Shown here: positions 32,095 to 43,277 of the stretch, one piece after another
How positions within the stretch are numbered: position 1 is the stretch's first letter
How the letters are laid out: every line of letters starts with the position of its first letter
NCBI GenBank assembly: GCA_010909165.1
Contig: MU008171.1
Span: forward strand, 868,001-932,000
Source of the DNA: Anthoceros angustus
Taxonomy: Eukaryota; Streptophyta; Anthocerotopsida; Anthocerotales; Anthocerotaceae
DNA length: 64,000 nt
Reading direction: 5' to 3'
Notes under the pieces: model-generated
Database searches by the model: none
What the model was told of the DNA's origin: nothing
Seen by the model: the letters and a program-made list of their open reading frames with translations, nothing else
Program-made: the position numbers and the translations under genes

Positions 32095-32860
32095 TATTGT
32101 AGTCCTATTTTAAACTCTATCTCAGAAAACGTATTAAAGTTAGTTATCCATATTTCTACTTGTAACAAAGTCCATTTTATATCGACAATATTGACGCATG
32201 TACAAGATTATTATCCTCTTCCTTTAAGTGAATGAAGGATTTACGATTTTTTATTCATTTATAAACAAAGATACCATATAACTCTTGAAAAATCTTTTAA
32301 CATAAATGATTATATATGTTTTATAAAAGACCTCTATTTTATGAATTGAGCTAAGTATATACACATCTAGAAATTATTGTTTATAATACTTGAAATATTC
32401 TGCTAATCTAGATAAACGTGTTGGCACATATATCACAAAATTCTTAACTCTTGATATGTTGAATGTAGATATATATTCGTATTGAGAAAGATTCTTTGGT
32501 CATCATAGAAGATAATAATTATTGTTGTACGTACTTAATAAAATAATAATATTAAATAATTAATTTATATATTAAAGGTTCACAATCATACAGAGAATGT
32601 AAAGCCACAGGAGGGCTTCCCCAGGGAAAAGAAAAAGATTCTGGTAGATGAAAACTATCTAAATTGAGCTAGAGATTCCACCACTCAAAGGCACCATGTT
32701 GCTTGTTGTTGTGTTTAAATTGAGTTGAATGGAAACTTAGGCTGCGGCAGTTTCTCATCTCTTTAACAGAAGAAGAAGAATTTATTATTAAAAAAATGAA
32801 AAAATCCATCCACTCCAAAAACAAATGAGAAAAATCCCAACAAAGGGCACCATGCCTGGA
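32095..32860. other. AT-rich upstream region of the DUF26 gene
   Basis: Strongly AT-rich with stretches such as 'taataaaataataatattaaataattaatttatatattaaa' (32535-32575). No coding frame was found. It presumably holds the promoter of the minus-strand DUF26 gene, but many TATA-like strings make a specific call impossible. Confidence 0.4.
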
Positions 32861-32863
32861 GGA

Positions 32864-33253
32864 TTAGCCCCGACTATAACCACTATCTCTTTTAACACCA
32901 TACATGGCTTTTGGATAGGTTTCTTGGCTTGAGGGTTGGCCGAAATTTCGAGTTCTAGTTACCAGTGTTCGGCCCATGTGGTAATTAGGCCTTTTCACAT
33001 CCTCACCACGAAATTCTTCAGGCGTAGGTAGTTTCGACATTAGCGATCGCGGGGTTAGTCCCCTTCGCATGGTGCCCTTAGTTGGGTTGTTCTCCCTGTG
33101 TTTTCTTGGGTGGATGGGATTTTCATCTCCCCTGCTACTGCAGACCGATTCATCAGACGCAACAGGAACCATTTCATCATCGTGCGTAAGGCTGTTTAAT
33201 CCATTGCAACCCGTGCACATTTGCAGATTGCAGTTCCACCTTTCCTTCGGCAA
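32864..33253 (-). CDS. Hypothetical protein, possible terminal exon
   Basis: 129-codon minus-strand frame. The last 80 residues (GLTPRSLMSKLPTPEEFRGE, RPNYHMGRTLVTRTRNFGQP and onward) have a natural, non-repetitive composition with no stop in frame, unlike shadow frames nearby. I recognise no domain. The first residues are less convincing, and a separate minus frame upstream (33390-33196) overlaps them, so the true gene may be spliced, with its earlier exons toward 33.4 kb. A copia element is inserted at 33488 and may have separated this piece from the rest. It could be a gene fragment. Confidence 0.35.
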   Translation of the reverse strand: MPKERWNCNLQMCTGCNGLNSLTHDDEMVPVASDESVCSSRGDENPIHPRKHRENNPTKGTMRRGLTPRSLMSKLPTPEEFRGEDVKRPNYHMGRTLVTRTRNFGQPSSQETYPKAMYGVKRDSGYSRG

Positions 33254-33487
33254 TTTCTTCCTCCCAGTTTAGAAGTGCTTTTGTCCTGAATTCCAGCTAC
33301 TGAAAACTGTGCACAACGTACATCAGCAAGACACTTATGAGGATACATCTGTGACAAGGAAATCATAACCAACTTCTGAGGGCCGCACATTTTCAGGTAC
33401 TTGTTGATACTTCAAATCTGTTTCTGGATGCAGTTTATGTTTTTGATGGGTTACTGCATAATTTAGTATGATGGAATGTGTTGATAG

Positions 33488-33841
33488 TGTTAGAAGTGAT
33501 TTATTACAACATATCAAAATATGTTATGAAGAGTGCCCTAAAAGCAGGTTATGAAGAGTGCCCTAAAATAACAAACTTGAAAGTCATGCATCTTTTAGAA
33601 AGTATCTTCTAGAAAGTCCAAAAGTAAAGGGCAAGTCAAGTAACCAATAGAATTCAAGGTCAAGTGACCAATAGGATTCAAGGCTAGGACTATATAAGCC
33701 AAGCCCACCTATTGTAAGGTGTGGTGTGCAAGTGTCCTTGTGTGCTTGTGTGCTAGTTTTTAGTGTGCCTAGTGCATATAACCCATATTGTATGGGAGTG
33801 TTGTGTTCCCTCTCTATAAAAGCTCAGCTCTTTTCCTAACA
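33488..33841 (+). repeat. 5' LTR of the copia element (354 bp)
   Basis: Begins TGTTAGAAGTG and ends CCTAACA, giving inverted TGTTA/TAACA termini. It includes 'actatataagcc' (TATA-like, about 33690) and 'ctctataaaagctc' near the end. It matches 38010-38367. Confidence 0.9.
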
Positions 33842-33854
33842 TGATATTAGAGCC
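33842..33854 (+). promoter_or_regulatory. Primer-binding site (tRNA-iMet type)
   Basis: 'tgatattagagcc' follows the LTR end directly. It resembles TGGTATCAGAGCC with substitutions at two positions. Confidence 0.65.
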
Positions 33855-34144
33855 ATGCTCAAGAGCCTTGTAGAATGCTCCTTGCATTGTTGTTTGAGTC
33901 AAGTCCTGTTGCATAGTTCTTAGCCTAGAGCTTGAGAGAACTCAGTGGAAAGAAGCTTAGTCAACTTGAGAGAACTTGTGTGCAATTGGAAAGGCTTAGA
34001 GATGAGAAATCAGGCTTGTGTGCAATGGACTCATAGTCTTAGCCTAGAACAGAGAACTTCATTGGAATAGTTCTTAGCCTAGAGCTTGAGAACTTGTGAA
34101 TTGGAAAGGTCTTGATCATCTGTAGTGCATGTGAGTGAGGTGCT

Positions 34145-34900
34145 TTGGTCTTCAAGATCAATTGTAGGAAACTAGGCATGGCGTCAACAAGCATGGAGAC
34201 ACGTCTAGTGGAAGTTTGGAGGCACGAACTTCACATTGTGGAAGTTGAAGATGAAGATGCTTCTCATCGAGGACTATGGAAGTTTGTCAATGGCCTCGAG
34301 AAACACCCACCGGCGGACACCGAAAGATGGAAGCGACACGATTCTCCTCAATGTGTCCGATGACATACTCTCTCAATTGAGTGAGTGTGCAACATCAAAA
34401 GCGGCGGACGACCCTCCGCAACACGTATGAGAAGAAGAGCTTGGTGAATGAGATGTTGGAGCAACACCGCCAACTTCAAGATGGTCGAGGGTGACACCAT
34501 TCAACAACACGTCAAGTTGAAGAACTTGGTGGATCAAATGAAGGCGGCGGACGTCAAACCTTGAAAGAAAGGTTATCGTGGTGTTGCTAAGTAGCTTACC
34601 ATCCGTACAAGCAATTTGTGTTGGCCTTGAACGCGGTAGCGAGTCAAGCGACCAACCACCAACGTTGGATGAGGTGGTTGCTCCTACAAGAGGAGCTGGA
34701 GAATTCCTTCAAGAAAGAAGAGAATGGAGACTCGGTGCTCTTCTCAAAGAAGGGAACAACACGTGGGAAGACTTCACAAGCCAACTCAAGAAGGATCAAG
34801 GAGAAAGGTTAAGAAAAGGTGTGGGTACTTGCCATTATTGCAAAAGCCTAATCACTATGCCAAGGATTGTAGGACAAGGTTGGTGACTTGAAGAAGAAGG
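34145..34900 (+). pseudogene. Copia Gag with zinc knuckle (frameshifted)
   Basis: Fragments in alternating frames: LWKFVNGLEKHP (34283), LNVSDDILSQLSECATSK (34360), a VEGDTIQQHV-like stretch (about 34485), a region with LALNAVASQATN (34621), and near 34830 a CCHC knuckle pattern whose Cys-His-Tyr-Cys-Lys start and following Asn-His-Tyr...Cys fall in adjacent frames. The content is typical copia Gag. At least five frame changes are needed to read it. Confidence 0.65.
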
Positions 34901-34989
34901 GAAAGGAGTCACAAGCCAATCAAGTGAGTGAGAAGGAAGAACATCTTTCTGTCTCAACCAGAAAGAGTACAGCCCCATCAAAGAAGGAT

Positions 34990-36260
34990 GAGAGTTTGTA
35001 CCTCGACTGGAGCATCTCAACACTTCACCTACAATCGGCCTTGGTTCTCAAGCTATGAAGAAATGCGGGGCATAAAGTGGCGCTTGGAGACAATAGGTCA
35101 CACGAGATCAAAGGAAGAGGTGTGATTAAAGTTCAACTCCTGGAGGACCATCCAAAGGTACAATCAAGGATGTGCACCATGTGCCGGTCTAAGAATCTTC
35201 TTTCGAGCAAGAATCACCCGACAGGAATGAGATTGTTCAACTCGAGGATGTCGCATCCAACCCGAGCAACCGTAATCACCTAATGTCAAGGTGATAGCTC
35301 GAGGTGTTCGGAAGGCAATCTTGTGTGCTTCCGTAGGTGATCAACAAGCTTGCACATTTGTGTCAAGCTAAGAGCACGGGTCAATAGATTTGTGGCATCA
35401 ACGCTACACTGGAGTGGACAACATCAAGATGATGAAGAATCAACAAATGGTGACCGCTTGGATTTGAAAGATAGGAGCGATTGTGCCAAGGGTGCATGAT
35501 GGGAAAGCTTCACCGAACCAAGTTCCCAAGGATTGGAGCGCGTCGAGCGGCAAAGGCGTTGGAGCTTGTCCACGCCGATGTGTGTGGACCAATGAAGAGT
35601 CTTACCCATAGAGGAGCCCGCTGCATTCTAGTATTTGTGGATGACTTCACAAGGAGGAGTTGGACATATCTTTTGAAGGAGAATTCCGAAGTGTTCAAGA
35701 CATTTAAGTTTTGGAAAGCCTTGGTGGAGAACGAAAGTGGAGAATGCCTCAAGACACTTAGGAGTGACAATGGAGGAGAATACATCTCTTCTCAATTCAA
35801 AAGCTTTAGCAAGGAGCATGGCATTCGGAGGCAACTAACAATTCCTCACACCGGAGCAAAATGGAGGGAGCTGAAGGAGCCTAGTGGAGGCGGCCAAGTG
35901 CATGCTCCATCAAAGTGGGTTGGAGGTACGCTTTTGGGAGAGGTCTACAAGAACTCATGTTTTGAATAGAGTTCCAACCACAGACTGGAATGACCGAGGA
36001 GGCATGGTCCGTGTGTCAAACCTAACGTGAGTCATTTTAGGATCTTTGGTTCGAGGTTTATGCTCATGTTCCAAAGCAAAACCGAACCAAGTGGGATCCT
36101 AAAGGCATCCAGCATCATGCTTGGGTTCGATGAGGTAAAGGGTATAGATTATACAACCCTACAACCAAGAAAATCATTTTCGAGGATGTTGTTTTTCATG
36201 AGGTTGTGGAACCTAACAAAGGAGTGGGAGCAACGCAAGTTGTCATCAAGGAGTTGAAGG
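34990..36260 (+). pseudogene. Copia protease and integrase (frameshifted)
   Basis: The protease is marked by STGASQHFTYNRPWFSSYEE (about 35000), equivalent to the Asp-x-Gly-Ala-Ser box of copia. The integrase zinc part is near 35390 (LWHQR-like). The best frame, 35481-35969, contains CMMGKLHRTKFP, LELVHADVCGPM (first Asp), ILVFVDDFTRRSWTYLLKE and LRSDNGGEYISSQF (second Asp). The expected 'P-x-NG-x-AER' segment with the catalytic Glu is garbled (PHTGAKWRELKE), so the third catalytic residue is not recognisable as read. Downstream, 36027-36257 carries the post-core region (FGSRFMLMFQSKTEPSG). Confidence 0.75.
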
Positions 36261-36589
36261 AGAAGAAGCACAAGACTTGGTTCTTGAGCAACCTACTCTT
36301 GAGCATGCTCAACTGTTCTCGAGCATGAGCAACCTCTACCACAAGGTGATATAGAAGGTGGAGAAGCGGATATCGAGGATGATGAAGAGGAGCGAGATCA
36401 AGAATCCAAGAGGAGCCGACCCGATCGGGAGATCATCAAGGCGATGGAAACCTTCGCAGAAAATTTTGGAGTCCATGAATGCATGCAAGTAAGAAGAGGC
36501 TATGTTGGCGACGATGAGCCAAAGCTTGAAGGAAGCCTTGGAAGGGCCAAAGGCGAAGGAGTGGAAAGAAGGATAGTGAGTATAACTCA

Positions 36590-37990
36590 CTTATCAAGAA
36601 CAAGACTTGGGAAATCACTCCTCTACCCCAAGGAAGGAAGTGCATAGGATCCAAATGGGTGTTCAAGATCAAGCACACCGATGGGAGCATAGAGCGATAC
36701 AAAGCAAGGCTGGTGGGAAGGGATATACAAGTGCCGTATTGACTACACCGACACTTTCTCCCTTGCTAAGATAACATCCATTCGTATACTCTTAGCAATA
36801 GCTACCATATGGATCCGGAGATACATCACATGGATGTCCAAACTGCTTTCTCAATGGAGATTTGGAAGAAGAGATCTACATGAACCAACGAAGGGTATGA
36901 AGTGCCGGGGGAAAGTGAGGTATGTAAATTGCTAAAGGCACTCTATGGTCTTAAGCAACTGCACTTACCGGTATGTTAAGATTGACAAGTTCTTCCAAGC
37001 TAGAGGTTTCAAGAAAACCAATGGAGATTGGAACATCTATGTGAAGAGAGTGGGAGAGTCCATGATGATCATTGTCTATGTGGATGATCTAATCCTTGTT
37101 TGCAATGATTTGGAGCTCTTAGAGAGTGAAGAAGAGTCTTAATGATAGTTTTGATATGAGGGATCTAGGTGAACTTCATTACTTTCTAGGATAGAAGTAA
37201 TGAGAGAGCTAACAAGAAGATCTCTTTGAGCCAAAGGACATATGTTGAGAATGTCAAGCGCTTTGGAATGCAAGAGTGCAAGCTGTGAAGACACCAATGG
37301 TGCTTAATGAGAAGCTCTCAAAGGAGATGAGTCCTACAATCAAGAAGAGAAGGAGAAGGTAGATAAAACTCTCTATCGTTGTGATGCCTCACCTATTTAT
37401 CTAGGGACAAGGCCGACATTGCAGAGGCGTGGAGTTGCAAGTCAATTTATGGCTAACCTCGGACAATGTTTCAAGCCGTGAAGAGGATAATGAGGTACTT
37501 GAGTGGTACAAAGCATTGGAATTTGGTGTATCAGGAGCATCAGGAAGTCCGAGTGGTAGGATATTGTGATTCGATCGGAGATGTTGATAGTCGCAAGTCT
37601 ACGACGGATATGCGTTTATGCTGAATGGGGAGCCATTTCATGGAATAGTAGGAGACAACCATCGTGGCTCTATCCTCTGAAGGAATATATGGCAACATGC
37701 TCGGTCATGGAGGCGATATGGTTGCGTAACTTGCTAGAGGAGATGGGATTCAAGCAAGGAAGCAACAACAATCTTCAACGACAATCAAGGTTGCATCTTC
37801 TTAGCCAAGAATGCAACTTTTCATGAACCACATCAAGTGAAACATCACTTATAAGAGAGAAGGTAAAGTCAAAAGAGGTAAAGCTAGAGTATTGTCCAAC
37901 AGGAGACATGCCGGCAGATATTTTGACCAAAGCCTTGACTTTAGAAAAACATGCTAGGTTTAGCAAGATGCTAGGCCTAAGGGAATAATT
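36590..37990 (+). pseudogene. Copia reverse transcriptase and RNase H (frameshifted)
   Basis: RT is visible in several frames: WEITPLPQGRKCIGSKWVFK-type sequence near 36610, HHMDVQTAF near 36828 (first Asp), VYVDDLILVCND at 37075 (Tyr-x-Asp-Asp intact) and FFQARGFKKTNGDWNIYVKR just before it. RNase H fragments follow: a GYCDS segment near 37565, CSVMEAIWLRNLLEEMGF (37704), and a final stretch near 37900 equivalent to the 'MPADIFTKAL' tail that ends copia Pol. Multiple frame changes make it inactive. Confidence 0.75.
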
Positions 37991-38009
37991 TTGATATGTT
38001 GAGTGGGAG

Positions 38010-38367
38010 TGTTAGAAGTGATTTATTACAACATATCAAAATATGTTATGAAGAGTGCCCTAAAAGCAGGTTATGAAGTGTGCCCTAAAATAACAAACTT
38101 GAAAGTCATGCATCTTCTAGAAAGTATCTTCTAGAAAGTCCAAAAGTAAAGGGCAAGTCAAGTAACCAATAGGATTCAAGGTCAAGTGACCAATAGGATT
38201 CAAGGCTAGGACTATATAAGGCCAAGCCCACCTACTTGTAAGGGGTGGTGTGTGCAAGTGTCCTTGTGTGCTTGTGTGCTAGTTTCTAGTGTGCCTAGTG
38301 CATATAACCCATATTGTATGGGAGTGTTGTGTTCCCTCTCTATAAAGGCTCAGCTCTTTTCTTAACA
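38010..38367 (+). repeat. 3' LTR of the copia element (358 bp)
   Basis: TGTTAGAAGTG start directly after the purine tract, TAACA end. Differs from the 5' LTR by a few substitutions and small indels. Confidence 0.9.
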
Positions 38368-38394
38368 AATAGTAGGTTATGCCTAGCAGGAGGA

Positions 38395-39070
38395 AATAGT
38401 GGTCACTTGCTTAGCGTCCAGTCGACCACCGCCGTGAAGGGTTGAGCTTCACAAGACCCTTGGTCACTCGCTTAGCGTCCAGTCGACCACCGCCGTGAAG
38501 GGTTGAGCTTCACAAGACCCTTGTCATTGTTGCTCTCCTAGATGGAGCAATACAAATTCTTGGCTTCTGGAGCACCGCCGTGAAGGGTTGAGCTTCACAA
38601 GACCCTTGGTCACCATGAAGGCCCAATGACCACCCCGTGAAGGGTTGAGCTTTTACACAGACCCTTGTCATTGTTGCTCTCCTAGATGGAGCAATACAAA
38701 TTCTTGGCTTCTGGAGCATTCTCGCTTCATCCGGAGCAATGACAGCAAACAATGATTGGGAAAGTGTGAGTAGCACTGAATTGAGCAGACACGCCTTGAG
38801 AGCCCACTTATAAAACGAAAGTGCCACAAAATTGCACAAGCACGTCGTACTCATGATGCGAAACAATGATTGGGAAAGTGTGAGTAATCAATTGAGCGTA
38901 CACGCCTTGAGAGCCCACTTATAAAACGAGTGCCACAAAATTGTAATGTACATGTCAGTACTCATGACGAAACAATGATTGGGAAAGTGTAGCATCAATT
39001 GACACGCCTTGAGAGCCCACTTATAAAACGAGTGCCACAAAAATTGCACAAGCATGCTGTACTCACGCAA
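38395..39070 (+). repeat. Nested tandem repeats of the germin 3' flank
   Basis: Two kinds of repeat. The first has three to four copies of a unit containing 'ccgccgtgaagggttgagcttcacaagacccttg' (38410-38660), with 'ttgttgctctcctagatggagcaatacaaattcttggctt' appended in two of them. The second has three copies of about 110 bases (about 38745-39045) containing 'aaacaatgattgggaaagtgt' and 'cgccttgagagcccacttataaaacg'. Single versions of both occur once at 46420-46780, downstream of another germin copy, showing that this is expanded germin-flanking DNA. Confidence 0.8.
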
Positions 39071-39229
39071 ACACGATAGTTGCATGCTCGAATATTCTAT
39101 GATTCAGAGTCATGCTATCTGCTACTACTGTAGAATGCATCATGAATCTGGAAAACAAAAACAAGGGCGTAGTTTATGGTTTTCAGTATAAGTGCACAAC
39201 AAAGTGCGGTTTGAAGAACTTGGCCGAGA

Positions 39230-39465
39230 TAGCTCAGAAGTCGGTAGTGATGTCCTGGCCGGGATGCGTCATGATCCTCCTGATGTCTGCAGAATCGAGC
39301 GGTAGTCGCCCGCGGATTTTCTCCGAAAGTCTTGGGTGGGCGGTTCAAGGCCCACAAACCGGGCAGAGGGCAAGCAGAATGTAGCTTACCTGCAATCGCA
39401 CACACCGTTAACGTTGTCATGGATGAGCATGAGCTGCAATCTGCACGTTTACACATGGGTTGCAA
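39230..39465 (-). pseudogene. Germin-like exon-4 fragment
   Basis: On the minus strand the last codons preserve the germin C-terminus found in the other copies: a His-Asp-Ala-Ser-Arg-Pro-Gly-His region in one frame and, in the correct frame, the 'GQDIT-DF' ending before the TGA at 39237. Near 39440 the exon-4 start (CAG followed by ATTGCAGCTCA) is visible. The middle of the exon is replaced or scrambled. No exons 1-3 are present. This is a relic of the cluster. Confidence 0.65.
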
Positions 39466-39614
39466 CGGATAAACATGGCGCGATCAATTCGCAATTTGCG
39501 CGATGGATTGCCACTCCAGTTCGCAATTTGGGCGCCAAGTTGTAGCTTTTACCTCTTCTTCCTAGTGATCTTTACCTTTAGTGCTTGTCTTGTCAGGAAC
39601 GCTTGATCAGCGGG

Positions 39615-41729
39615 AGATACGTATCTTCATCTACGGTGTTTGGCTTCAACTCATTGTTCCGTAGCAGATGATAAATACAGTTGATCGGGTCGACGGCATG
39701 CATGGCGAGCTTTCTTCGCGATGGTTGCTGGTGAAGAGTTTCGTCAGGTGGCATGTATGCAGGAAGTGCTCCTCCACTTCCTTCATCGGAGCCACTTCTC
39801 CCAGGATGATTGTGACGCCTTCTGCAAAACTTTCCTGCATCAAGTCGATGTCCGGCGAGCACTAGCGGACCTTTCCTGGCTGGCAGCTTGCAGGTCCACC
39901 TCTTGGAGACCTGGTCATGGGGAGGAGCTGTAGCCATGTATGGTACCCTCAGGCACAGTGTGTTAGACGTAGGAGTACAGCCCACATCTTTCCTTGAATT
40001 TGACCTTTCTGTGATGGTACATGGAGAAGAAGGAACATGTTCCTATTCGCCTTTCTCACCCCGCCGAACCCTTGTGGGCGTGATTGCGAATCGCCAACCA
40101 TTCGCTCATCGAAAAGGCCACCAAGTCTTTCGCTAGACGCTGGCGTGATGCCCTGCATCAGATGCAGAGAAGGGAATACCTTCCTTTGGAGATTCGGCCT
40201 ATGCCTTCGGAGTGTACTTGACTAGTCCCTCTGCAAGGTAGAGTGGTAGATGAGGGACCCCATGGAAGCTAGGGATGGCCACTTTTGTTTTTCCGTCTGA
40301 GTAGAGTAGTTTCCGAGTCCTTGCCAGTCTGTTCGACTCCTTTGTAGGTCTGTTCAGACCTCAACTTGTACACAGTCCTGAGAAATGCGAATCTACACTA
40401 AAAAAAAAGACTGCTGATGAGTTTTTTCTTTGCCATTGTACAACAATGTGCTTATGGTTTCGAGGTTTATTTTTCGATGATAAATACATTGGTGGTCTCG
40501 TGCCCTTTTTCCTTCTCCAGTATATGATATATTTCTAGGAGTCTGGCGAGTTTGTCTCCACGATACGATACTATACGATACGATGCTGGATGCTGGCATG
40601 TTGCCTTTGCTTCTCCACGATACGATGCTATACGATACGATGCTGGCATTTGTTTTGCTTCTCCACGATCCTAGGTATACCATACTGGTCTCTCGCGCCA
40701 GGTGAAATGACACAGGGGTCGCTGGAGTGTGATGTACGTATCCGGCAAAGCAAACCCGCGCTTCTGAATAATAAGTTTGGAATTATCCTTTATCAAAACA
40801 GAGAGAGGAACAGAGTTTGGAGTTTGAAGTGTGTCTGCATGTAATTTTGTGGGTGAGACTTCTATCGGGCGCCGGGTTGTAGCGGGTCGTCCCATCATGG
40901 AACCCTCTTCCAACACCGGCTTCAAAACTTGACGTGATCGTTCCGGCCACCAGTCTGTCTCCTCAAAATACACAAGTTCGAATTCGTTGCGATGGCGATC
41001 GCTGCAGCTGGGGCCATTATCCTGCGTCAAGCGAGCTCCAGCCGGAGGCTGGTTGCCTCGTCGGAGTGGGGCTCCGTCAGCCTCATCGAGGCTTGCGTTT
41101 CCTTTTCAAGTGCAGGATAATGGCCATGGGTTGTAACCGCCGTACACTTCGGCGAGTGTGAGGCCTGAGAATGCGCCACTCAGTCTATCTAATAGTATCT
41201 GGTCCCACCCAGCTATCGGAATCATCAACGGCAGAGAGGGTTGCAGTTGCAGTGCGTGGAAAGTTTCAACAACCCACTAGGAAACTAAAAAAAGGAACAT
41301 AAACTAGAAACAATTGGTACTTGGAAAGGAAAAGATGATGAACAAAAACCAGGAACAACAGCAACCCACTTTGCACACTGATGGACTCCAGAAGCGGACT
41401 GCATACTCCAGTTGCTAGAACCAAGGTGGCAACGTCGACCCTGGGGCCTGGGCACCTCATCTATCTAGGGGCTCAGGGAACATGACCACATCTTGACGCA
41501 TGCATCAATTACCCTGCAAGCTGCCTGCAACGCCCAAGCCAGGCGCTAATTGTTTGCATGGTTCAAACTCTGTCCTCTGTCCTCTCACCAAGTGTGTGCA
41601 AGGCTTGGTGCGGAAGTCACGGCAATTATACAAAGACGGTGAATTCAGCGTGAGTCCCTGGTCGCTTCGGACCAAATCCCACGTGGGCCTGGCACCACAG
41701 GGAGTGATGTGCTTTGCCACACGTCGACG
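39615..41729 (-). repeat. Right arm of the 2.1 kb inverted repeat
   Basis: Reverse-complement partner of 28733-30826. It ends about 450 bases upstream of the intact germin gene. Its + strand carries the frameshifted version of the unrecognised left-arm protein (39888-40136, METWSWGG equivalent at about 39903) preceded by an open frame at 39721-39933. Confidence 0.9.
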
Positions 41730-41978
41730 ACTCTGGGCGTCGATAGTGCCCATTGGCCAAGAGTGCGGGCCTCATCAGCTGCGCGCGCAGGTGTCGGCTC
41801 ATTTCTGGGAACACAGCAGATTCTAGTCAGTGCCTGGAGCCTGGAGTCAAGCTAAAAAATGGCGTGTCCCACAAACCAATTCTTTGGACTCCGGTCACAG
41901 GTGCAAGCAAGCGACTGCAAAATAGGTCATAGACGTGGGACCGACACCTTCGCCCACCCACTACCTGCGCTCTTGGGC

Positions 41979-41988
41979 ATATAAATGC
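41979..41988 (+). promoter_or_regulatory. TATA box of germin gene 1
   Basis: 'catataaatg' lies about 200 bases before the ATG at 42184 in a short unique region between the inverted-repeat arm and the gene. With a start site about 30 bases downstream the 5' untranslated leader would be about 170 bases. Position-based inference. Confidence 0.5.
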
Positions 41989-42183
41989 AGTTGTGAGGCC
42001 CGTTCATGGGCATCCACAGCTTGGGCTCCTCACCAAGTCGATCACACCACCTCATCTCCAACACCAGGAGAACAGCCAACACAGCTCCAAGTGCATCGCT
42101 CGGTCGCAGACCGTTCATTGTCCCCAGACTCTTTCTCAGAGACAAGTGCGTAGTTTCGTACTCAGCTACAGCGCTCGACAAGT

Positions 42184-43277
42184 ATGCCCACCGCGATGGC
42201 ACCCCGGTCTGCCGCGCTGCTCCTTGTGGGCTGTGTGCTTTACAGCGTCATGACTGCTCCCAGTGCGCGGGCGGATCCTGACCCTCTCACCGACTTCCAG
42301 GCCGGAGTGGAGGAGTTCGTGTTTCGCGATTTGTACAAAAACACGGGTGTGAAGGGACCCGGCGGCATCCGCGCTGACCTCCCTGTCGCCAAGTTCCCTG
42401 CCCTCCAGTATGTTTCCCACAATTCCCTGCATTTCGTGTTTGATGGAATTACGGCATGTGGACGGATCGCGCGACCTGGTGGCAGATCTGCTAGTACTCA
42501 GAACCAACATAATATTTGCTGTATTATGTGTGTTATGCAGGTCACAGGGAATCACCGTTGTCAGATTCAAGCTGGTCCCGTGCGGTGAGAACTTGCCGCA
42601 CACGCACCCTCGGGCAACAGAGCTTCTCACTTTGTTGTCGGGTGGACCACTCCAAGTTGGCTTTGTCGACACCAATGGTGCGCACATTTGCATTGGCTTT
42701 CGTGTACATCTCTGTTGATCATGGATCAATCAATGGTAGTATGCATGTGCGCACGATTTCCAGTCTGCTCATATGGGTCATGCATGAATTCCCGTGGCAG
42801 GAACGGCTCACATCAGCATCCTGAATCCTGGCGACGTCGCCCTCTTCCCTCGGGGATTGCTGCATTTTGAGTTGAATGTGGGAACCGAGGAGGCAGAATT
42901 CATTTCGTCACTCAACAGCCAGAACCCTGGCTCTCTGGTAGGAAATCTTCCATAACCTTCAGGGCTGCGCCTCACCTTTCTCACTTGCGCACACTAGTTT
43001 GTACAGTTTGAGATGGGTGTGAGTTCAGATTTGGTACCAACGACGTCTAGCTCGTTCCTGACCGCTGCTTTTCCGTCCATTGAATCCGGTGTGTGTGCAG
43101 ATCGCAGCTCAGGCTCTGTTCCAGTTGCCTTCTCGCAGCCTGGCCGTTGCCCTGAACCAGCCAGCCCACACTTTGAAGAAGATCAATAACACACTGTACG
43201 ACTACCATGCTCCAGCTGTGCAGACCTCCAGCAAGTCCGGCTGCGTGCCTGGCAAGGACATCACCACCTCCTTCTGA
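42184..43277 (+). CDS. Germin-like protein 1, intact four-exon gene
   Basis: Exons 42184-42407, 42541-42677, 42801-42937 and 43101-43277 join in frame to 224 residues. All introns are GT-AG (GTATGT, GTGCGC and GTAGGA donors). The signal peptide covers about residues 1-34, with mature start near DPDPLTDFQAGVEEF. Cupin box 1 is CGENLPHTHPRATELL, with the His-x-His and Glu metal ligands. Box 2 is GDVALFPRGLLHFELN, with the final His ligand. The C-terminus is KSGCVPGKDITTSF. The protein should be an apoplastic, metal-binding beta-barrel that forms oligomers; family members show oxalate oxidase or superoxide dismutase activity, and which applies here cannot be told. The next gene downstream is a paralogue in convergent orientation. 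The first ATG is used; a second Met four codons later is possible. Confidence 0.9.

Larger units (their letters stand above)
33488..38367 (+). mobile_element. Full-length Ty1/copia retrotransposon
   Basis: Paired LTRs (33488-33841 and 38010-38367), a primer site next to the 5' LTR, a polypurine tract (GAGTGGGAG, 38001-38009) and a near-perfect 5-base target duplication (gatag at 33483-33487, aatag at 38368-38372) define a complete insertion of 4.9 kb. Internal order on +: Gag, zinc knuckle, protease, integrase, RT, RNase H, as in copia. The LTRs are very similar (long identical runs, a handful of changes), implying a fairly young insertion, although the coding part is heavily frameshifted. 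Confidence 0.92.

Noticed and set aside
42166-42729. 187-codon minus-strand frame
   Set aside because: Antisense of germin gene 1 exons 1-2.
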